Shown here one piece after another: positions 6,470-10,658 of a stretch of 10,658 bases of DNA; position 1 is the first letter of the stretch; the number at the start of each line of letters is the position of its first letter. The stretch comes from SAR202 cluster bacterium (GTDB lineage Bacteria > Chloroflexota > Dehalococcoidia > UBA3495). Made by a program: the position numbers and the translations under genes. The DNA is taken from NCBI GenBank assembly GCA_009392075.1, contig VFHG01000147.1:1-10658 (forward strand), given 5' to 3'. Under the pieces are notes generated by a model, which did no database searches, had not been told where the DNA came from, and worked only from the letters and a program-made list of their open reading frames with translations.

Positions 6470-6929
6470 CACATTGGAAGGTTTGAAACAGGAACTCACC
6501 GAAGTCCGAACCCAGCGGCAGCGCCGGGTGGAAGAAGAAGACGCCGGCCTGCAGAAAGAGCGGGATGACCTATCCCGCATGGCCAAGGACCTGGGCGTGG
6601 ATGAGCTGCTCGCAGAGATGAACGCCACGTTGCTGGACGGTAAGGGCGAGATCCAGACCATCATTGGCTGGGAGTCCGACGTTGGTGATCCCGATCTGGA
6701 TGGCGTGATCAGCATGAATGGCGACGAACCCGACGATGACGACGAGGATACCGACGTCATCACCACTATTCTGTCCTGGGAAGAGGGCGGGGAGATGGAG
6801 ATTGCCGTTGACCTGGGTCTCTCAGATGAAGGGATTTACTTGCAGATAAATGAGATTGAGATCAGACCGGAGCGAGATGCCCTGGAGCAGGGCCTGATCG
6901 TAGCTTTCCGGGACGAACTGGACCTATAA
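6456..6929 (+). CDS. Uncharacterised acidic protein with N-terminal coiled coil
   Basis: 157 aa, function unknown. The ATG at 6456 is preceded by AGGGGG with eight bases spacing. The same frame is open further upstream, but that part is the shadow of the preceding gene. Residues ~5-45 are heptad-like and highly charged (a coiled coil or long helix). Residues 47-61 carry GVDELLAEMNATLLDG. Residues 74-100 form an acidic linker (DEPDDDDEDTD near 90-100). The end is an alternating beta-like stretch (EIAVDLGLSDEGIYLQI) and a helix (RPERDALEQGLIVAFRDEL). A short motif occurs twice, on both sides of the linker: IQTIIGWE (66-73) and ITTILSWE (102-109). The protein is strongly negative, in contrast to the basic tail of its overlapping upstream neighbour. 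No cysteines, membrane segment or signal peptide are present. About 100 bases separate it from purE. Confidence 0.85.
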   Translation: MTWRDTLEGLKQELTEVRTQRQRRVEEEDAGLQKERDDLSRMAKDLGVDELLAEMNATLLDGKGEIQTIIGWESDVGDPDLDGVISMNGDEPDDDDEDTDVITTILSWEEGGEMEIAVDLGLSDEGIYLQINEIEIRPERDALEQGLIVAFRDELDL

Positions 6930-7021
6930 AATTTGGATATTCAGACCAGAAATCGAATGGCAAAAGACCGGGAAATCGGGCCCGCCAAGGAAGGGTCTGG
7001 AGTCGTCGGTTGAGCGTAGAT

Positions 7022-7027
7022 AGGAGG
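7022..7027 (+). promoter_or_regulatory. AGGAGG Shine-Dalgarno that fixes a TTG start for purE
   Basis: AGGAGG sits five bases before TTG at 7033. The next in-frame ATG (7054, in IMGSASD) would remove the first beta strand, so TTG is the start. Confidence 0.75.
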
Positions 7028-7032
7028 TTGTT

Positions 7033-7491
7033 TTGCCGCTTGTAGGTGTTATTATGGGAAGCGCCTCGGATGAGCCGGTGGTGAAGGATACGATCAAGAC
7101 TCTGGAAGAGATGGGCATCGACTACGAAGCCCGTGTTATGTCGGCCCACCGGACCCCCGAACGAGTACACGAATACGCCAAGACTGCCCGGGAAAGGGGC
7201 ATCGAAGTGATTATCGCCGCCGCCGGTGGTTCCGCGGCCTTGGGGGGCGCTCTGGCCTCCATGACAACTCTGCCGGTTATCGGCATCCCGCTAGCATCCA
7301 GCGAGTTGAAAGGTATTGACGCTCTGATGGCCACGGCCCAGATGCCGCCGGGCATCCCCGTGGCGTGCATGGCCGTGGGGAGTTGGGGCGCCAGGAACGC
7401 TGCATACTACGCCGCCCAGATCCTGGGCTTGAAGTACGAAAAGATAAGGCAGGCATATGACGACTACCGGCAGGGACTCCGCGATCGCTAG
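7033..7491 (+). CDS. purE: PurE-family AIR carboxylase / N5-CAIR mutase with altered loop
   Basis: Forms CAIR in de novo purine synthesis. Class I enzymes rearrange N5-CAIR made by PurK; class II enzymes carboxylate AIR directly. The 152-aa protein has the family order: GSASD (9-13), SAHRTPE with H39 (E. coli H45), the glycine-rich loop at 64-72, VIGIPLAS, QMPPGIPVA and NAAYYAAQIL. SAHR, rather than SAHK, is typical of class I. The loop reads AGGSAALGG where class I enzymes have AGGAAHLPG, so alanine 69 stands at the position of E. coli H75 and glycine replaces the proline. The class II loop I recall (AGRSNALSG) also lacks that histidine, so this enzyme looks mixed. No purK lies in the window. 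The start is TTG with a strong Shine-Dalgarno. The 3' end overlaps the HAD gene by 35 bases. Confidence 0.94.
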   Translation: MPLVGVIMGSASDEPVVKDTIKTLEEMGIDYEARVMSAHRTPERVHEYAKTARERGIEVIIAAAGGSAALGGALASMTTLPVIGIPLASSELKGIDALMATAQMPPGIPVACMAVGSWGARNAAYYAAQILGLKYEKIRQAYDDYRQGLRDR

Positions 7492-8176
7492 AACGCATCC
7501 CGCTGTCCTCACCGATTTCGACGACACCGCCGCCGTCCAGAACGTGGCGGAGTTGCTACTAAATCAGTTCGGCGACCCCGGCTGGAAAGACGTGCGTCAG
7601 CGTTTCCGCGATGGCCACATGAGCCTGAAGGAGTACCAAGAGATCACCTTCAGGAACATCCAGGCTGACCGCGCCACGATGCAGTCCTACGTTAAGGACC
7701 ACGCCAATCTTCGGCCGTTTTTCCGGGAGTTGTGGAGCTTCTGCCAGACCAACGATATCCCCATGGCGGTGGTCAGTCAGGGTCTGGATTTCTACATCGA
7801 AGCAGCGTTGGAGCGAGAGGGCCTTGACCGGGTGCCGGTCTACGCCGTGAACACCGAGTTTCGCGACGGCGAGATCTCGTATCACTACCACCACACCTAT
7901 CCGGGCAAAGAGGACCAAGGAAATTCCAAGGGGTTCGTGGTGGAGTCGTTCCAAAAACGCGGTTGTTACGTATTCTTTGCCGGGGACGGCCATTCAGACA
8001 TGGAGGCAGCACGGGTGGCGGACGTGACATTTGCGCACCGGTCGCTGGCGAAATTCTGCGATGAAGAGGGTATCGCCTACCGGCCCTTTGCGGATTTTAG
8101 CGGGGTGCTAGTGTCCGTGAGAGAATTTTCCAAGAACGGTCATGGATCAACCAATGGGCGGCAGCCGACGGAGTGA
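7457..8176 (+). CDS. HAD-IB family phosphatase, MtnX/SerB-like
   Basis: Haloacid dehalogenase superfamily hydrolase of 239 aa, probably a cytosolic small-molecule phosphatase. Motif I is DFDDT (20-24), with D20 as nucleophile and D22 as acid/base. Motif II is the serine in VVSQGLDFYI, motif III is K158 in GNSKGF, and motif IV is GDGHSD (176-181) with D177 and D181. The C-terminal stretch ADVTFAHRSLAKFCDEEGIAYRPF fits the MtnX-like branch (2-hydroxy-3-keto-5-methylthiopentenyl phosphate phosphatase) and its phosphoserine-phosphatase relatives. The cap sits between motifs I and II. Substrate cannot be read from the sequence. The ATG lies inside the end of purE (35-base overlap) behind AAGGCAGG, so it is co-translated with purine enzymes. 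A link to serine/glycine supply is one possibility, as inference only. The last ~12 residues look disordered. Confidence 0.88.
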   Translation: MTTTGRDSAIARTHPAVLTDFDDTAAVQNVAELLLNQFGDPGWKDVRQRFRDGHMSLKEYQEITFRNIQADRATMQSYVKDHANLRPFFRELWSFCQTNDIPMAVVSQGLDFYIEAALEREGLDRVPVYAVNTEFRDGEISYHYHHTYPGKEDQGNSKGFVVESFQKRGCYVFFAGDGHSDMEAARVADVTFAHRSLAKFCDEEGIAYRPFADFSGVLVSVREFSKNGHGSTNGRQPTE

Positions 8177-8181
8177 GGAGG
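8176..8181 (+). promoter_or_regulatory. AGGAGG Shine-Dalgarno that fixes a GTG start for purB
   Basis: AGGAGG begins at the last base of the HAD gene's TGA stop and lies seven bases before GTG at 8189. Termination of one gene and initiation of the next are thus close. Confidence 0.75.
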
Positions 8182-8188
8182 CGGAACT

Positions 8189-9526
8189 GTGATTGACCGG
8201 TATTCCAGGCCCGCCATGAAACAGGTCTGGTCCGACGAAAATAAATACCTCAAATGGATGGCCGTGGAACTGGCCGCCTGCGAGGCATGGGCAGCCGAAG
8301 GCGTTATCCCCCAAGAAGACATTGCGAAGCTGCGCGGCGCCGAGTATAACCACGGTCGAATGATGGAGCTTTTTGAGACTACCCGCCACGATGTAACGGC
8401 GTTCCTCAGCTCCATAACTGAATCGATGGGACCGGAGGGCCGCTGGCTCCACCTCGGACTCACCTCCAACGATATGCTGGACACCGGCCTGAACCTGCAA
8501 TTGGTTGAGGCTGGCGCCCTCTTGCAGACCGAGCTTGACCGGGCCATCGCCGCCTTGGCCGCCAAGGCCGTTGAACACAAAGACACCCTGGCCATGGGCC
8601 GCACCCACGGCGTCCACGCCGAACCGATGACCATGGGCTTGCGGTTCGCCCTCTGGTGGGACGAGATGGGGCGTCAAAAAGAACGGCTGACCGAAGCCAT
8701 CGAGGGTCTGCGAGTGGGCATGGTTTCCGGCGCTGTCGGCACCCACGCCACCGTGCCGCCATCGGTGGAAGAAACGGTCTGCAGCGAACTTGGGCTTAAG
8801 GTGGCCAAGATAACGAACCAGATTGTCCAACGAGACCGCCACGCCCATTTCATGACCACATTGGCGCTGATCGGGGCTTCACTAGAGAAGTTCGCCACCG
8901 AGATTCGGGCGATGCAACGCACCGAGATTCACGAGTTGGAAGAGCCCTTCAGTGCAGGCCAGACCGGGTCGTCTTCCATGCCTCACAAACGCAATCCGGA
9001 GCTAGCGGAGCGTATCTGCGGCCTGGCCCGGCTGATCCGAGGCAACTCGGTCACCGCCATGGAGAATGTGGCACTCTGGGGAGAGCGGGACATCAGCCAC
9101 TCCTCGGCCGAACGCATAATCCTGCCTGATTCATGCCTGGCACTGGACTACATCCTGAGCATATTTAGCTACATCATCGAGGGTTTACGGGTATTCCCCG
9201 AGCGGATGATGGAGAACATTGAAAGTAGCCTAGGGCTGGTCTTCAGCCAGAGGGTCTTATTGGCCTTGGTGGAGAAAGGGATGGCACGGGAAGACGCCTA
9301 TCAGATCGTGCAGTCCAACGCGGGACGCAGTTGGGAAGAAAAGAAAGACTTCCGCGACCTGATACGGGCTGACGAAAAGACCGGAGAGTGTTTCTCAGTC
9401 TCTGAATTTGATGAACTATTCGACTACGGGTACTACACTCGTTACGTTAATGAGACCTTCGCCCGGTTGGGGCTAATCAAACCAGCGAAGAGAAAGAAGC
9501 AGAATGCCGCGACAAGCGGCGACTGA
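8189..9526 (+). CDS. purB: Adenylosuccinate lyase
   Basis: Removes fumarate from SAICAR to give AICAR and from adenylosuccinate to give AMP, so it acts in both IMP synthesis and the AMP branch. The 445-aa protein belongs to the fumarase/aspartase superfamily and has the length usual for the short bacterial form. It begins with IDRYSRPAM. It shows TTRHDVTAF with H67, GLTSNDMLDT, GRTHGVHAEP (137-146) with H140, and the mobile catalytic loop GSSSMPHKRNP, with S263 in the position of the catalytic serine of other PurB proteins. WGERDISHSSAERI and SNAGRSWEEKKDF follow. The last ~12 residues (AKRKKQNAATSGD region) are a short basic tail. GTG start with perfect AGGAGG; 12 bases after the HAD gene, 54 bases before purC. 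All key residues are intact. Confidence 0.97.
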   Translation: MIDRYSRPAMKQVWSDENKYLKWMAVELAACEAWAAEGVIPQEDIAKLRGAEYNHGRMMELFETTRHDVTAFLSSITESMGPEGRWLHLGLTSNDMLDTGLNLQLVEAGALLQTELDRAIAALAAKAVEHKDTLAMGRTHGVHAEPMTMGLRFALWWDEMGRQKERLTEAIEGLRVGMVSGAVGTHATVPPSVEETVCSELGLKVAKITNQIVQRDRHAHFMTTLALIGASLEKFATEIRAMQRTEIHELEEPFSAGQTGSSSMPHKRNPELAERICGLARLIRGNSVTAMENVALWGERDISHSSAERIILPDSCLALDYILSIFSYIIEGLRVFPERMMENIESSLGLVFSQRVLLALVEKGMAREDAYQIVQSNAGRSWEEKKDFRDLIRADEKTGECFSVSEFDELFDYGYYTRYVNETFARLGLIKPAKRKKQNAATSGD

Positions 9527-9561
9527 TCGTTATCAAACGAAAACGGCTGCCCGTGTGGGGC
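9506..9561 (+). repeat. Three small tandem hairpins across the purB-purC junction
   Basis: GCCGC-GACAA-GCGGC (9506-9520) lies in the last codons of purB. TCGTT-ATCA-AACGA (9527-9540) starts right after the stop. GCCC-GTGTG-GGGC (9549-9561) comes just before the purC ribosome binding site. Each stem is only four or five base pairs and no T-run follows, so these are not a typical terminator. They could affect message processing or purC translation. Confidence 0.35.
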
Positions 9562-9580
9562 GCGTGAGGAAGGACTTGAC

Positions 9581-10477
9581 ATGATAATAGAAACCCAGAT
9601 GCCCGACATTCTCCATCGCGGCAAGGTGCGGGATACCTATGGTCTAGGCGGTGGGCACCTGCTGATGGTCGCCACCGACCGTATCTCCGCTTTCGACGTG
9701 GTATTGCCGACGGGCATAACCGATAAGGGCCTCGTGCTGAACCGTATCTCTGCCTTCTGGTTCGAGCACACCAAAAACATCGTGCCCAACCACTTCATCT
9801 GCCTGGCCGACGCTCCTGAGGCCGCCCAGTACCTTGAGGGCAGCAGCGTCGCCGGGGCCGTCTCGGACGAAGTTGCCCGGCAGGCCATGGTGGTTAAACG
9901 GGCCGAGCGCTTGGACCTTGAGTGCATCGTCCGCGGCTATATCACCGGCTCAGCATGGTCGGAATACCGGCGTCAAGGCACCGTCTCAGGCATGGATGTT
10001 GGTAAAGGTCTTGTGGAAGGCCAGGCTTTTCCAGAGCCGCTGTTCACCCCCACAACCAAGGCGGAAGAGGGACACGATGAGAACATGTCAAAACAAGAGG
10101 TCTTGGATATGGTTGGGGCCGATATGGCCCGCCAGCTTGAAGAGGCCAGCAAGGCAATCTTCAAATGGGCCCATGACTACGCCAGAGAGCGGGACATCAT
10201 CTTGGCCGACACCAAGATGGAGTTTGGAATCATCGACGGCAAGCTGACTCTGATCGATGAGCTACTGACGCCCGATTCTAGCCGGTTCTGGGACACCGCC
10301 GGTTACGCGCCGGGCAAGTCGCAGCCCAACTTCGACAAACAATTCGTGCGCGACTGGCTGGACGCCCAGGGGTGGGACCACGAGCCGCCGGCGCCGGAGC
10401 TACCCAGCGACGTGGTGGCAAAAACGTCCGAGCGCTACATAGAAGCGTATTACAAACTGACCGGGACACGGCTCTAG
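9581..10477 (+). CDS. purC: Phosphoribosylaminoimidazole-succinocarboxamide synthase (SAICAR synthetase)
   Basis: Joins aspartate to CAIR with ATP, giving SAICAR, the substrate of PurB encoded just upstream. The 298-aa protein is full length for the larger (~300 aa) form of the family, not the ~240-aa form of E. coli. Motifs: HRGKVRDTY (12-20), ATDRISAFDVVLP, GLVLNRISAFWF, ECIVRGYITGSAW, EPLFTPTTKAEEGHDENMS, DTKMEFGI, and the signature LIDELLTPDSSRFW with TPDSSRFW at 230-237. The ATG start follows AGGAAGGA with six bases spacing. It is separated from purB by 54 bases containing small hairpins. A dyad of about seven pairs (10470-10488) overlaps the TAG stop, but no T-run follows. Catalytic residues look intact. 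Confidence 0.97.
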   Translation: MIIETQMPDILHRGKVRDTYGLGGGHLLMVATDRISAFDVVLPTGITDKGLVLNRISAFWFEHTKNIVPNHFICLADAPEAAQYLEGSSVAGAVSDEVARQAMVVKRAERLDLECIVRGYITGSAWSEYRRQGTVSGMDVGKGLVEGQAFPEPLFTPTTKAEEGHDENMSKQEVLDMVGADMARQLEEASKAIFKWAHDYARERDIILADTKMEFGIIDGKLTLIDELLTPDSSRFWDTAGYAPGKSQPNFDKQFVRDWLDAQGWDHEPPAPELPSDVVAKTSERYIEAYYKLTGTRL

Positions 10478-10541
10478 GAACTAGCGCCGCTGACCCATAA
10501 AAGAATCATCAGAACCCAGGCCCAAATCGGAGGACCACAAA
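10478..10541 (+). other. Short spacer after purC with a ribosome binding site
   Basis: Sixty-four bases with no gene. A dyad (GGCtCTAG-GAA-CTAGcGCC, 10470-10488) straddles the purC stop and is not followed by T residues. GGAGG at 10529-10533 lies eight bases before the TTG of the next frame. Nothing indicates that transcription ends here. Confidence 0.4.
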
Positions 10542-10658
10542 TTGCCTGTTTCAAGACGCCGCCGCGGTAGGGCTGCCACTAGATCAGCGCGGTCCGGCAA
10601 CCTGCCCACAACCAACCGGCGGAAGAAGACAAATAAGTTCTACCTAGCGGCCTCCCTG
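10542..10658 (+). CDS. Start of an unidentified protein, cut by window edge
   Basis: A frame of 39 codons opens at TTG behind GGAGG (eight bases spacing) and runs off the right edge. The visible N-terminus is very basic (SRRRRGRAATRSARSG, then NRRKKTNKFYLAASL), and its last residues turn hydrophobic. This is what an N-terminal cytoplasmic anchor before a single membrane helix would look like, but the helix itself is outside the window. From memory, membrane-anchored peptidyl-prolyl isomerases of Chloroflexota can begin this way; that is a guess and no domain is visible. It could be the next member of the purine transcript. Confidence 0.5.
   Translation, partial: MPVSRRRRGRAATRSARSGNLPTTNRRKKTNKFYLAASL

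Noticed and set aside
6930..7032. Internal terminator or promoter before purE
   Set aside because: Only weak, competing pairings (for example CAGACC with GGTCTG) and no T-run or convincing -35/-10 pair are seen.
8147..8848. Long minus-strand frame opposite purB
   Set aside because: purB on the plus strand has all family motifs; the antisense frame is a by-product of G/C-rich codon use.
10470..10488. Rho-independent terminator after purC
   Set aside because: The stem contains a mismatch and includes the stop codon, and no T-run follows. A new ribosome binding site begins about 40 bases later.
1..10658. Mobile element, CRISPR array, toxin-antitoxin or defence island
   Set aside because: No transposase, integrase, direct-repeat array, terminal repeats or tRNA gene was seen. 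All recognised genes are housekeeping, and the McrB-like hint in the 202-aa protein is too weak to call a defence gene.

Overview
The window looks like a piece of a free-living bacterial chromosome, moderately GC-rich, with tightly packed genes and good Shine-Dalgarno sites. No mobile element, tRNA, rRNA, CRISPR array or other sign of transfer was found. The gene content and the style of several proteins suggest Chloroflexota, perhaps the Dehalococcoidia/SAR202 side. That is an inference from memory of such genomes and has not been tested by a search. Conventional ATG starts are used in only about half of the genes; GTG and TTG are common, and two genes seem to need even rarer start codons.

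Layout. Two transcription units diverge from about 2649-2850. Leftward (minus strand) runs a three-gene unit: a Sua5/YrdC threonylcarbamoyl-AMP synthase (tRNA t6A), an isoprenoid-synthase-fold protein that has lost most of its catalytic signature residues, and phosphoglycerate kinase (cut by the left edge). The last two overlap by one base (TAATG). Rightward runs a purine unit: guaA, purD, two uncharacterised genes (about 202 and 157 aa), purE, a HAD-IB phosphatase, purB and purC. A further reading frame begins with a good ribosome binding site and runs off the right edge.

How the genes work together. PurD makes GAR from phosphoribosylamine and glycine. PurE, PurC and PurB act one after another at the AIR to CAIR to SAICAR to AICAR steps, PurB also acts in the AMP branch, and GuaA closes the GMP branch. 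purK is absent from the window, and PurE lacks a histidine usually conserved in class I enzymes. Whether it uses CO2 directly or N5-CAIR is therefore open.

Most interesting points: (1) apparent ATT and ACG start codons behind strong Shine-Dalgarno sites; (2) the degenerate isoprenoid synthase; (3) the substituted PurE active-site loop; (4) the overlapping pair of unknown genes inside the purine operon, one ending in a basic tail and the other strongly acidic with a duplicated IxTIxxWE motif; (5) a dyad at the predicted 5' end of the purine transcript. I see no clear defence or mobile system; the unknown pair is the best candidate for something undescribed.
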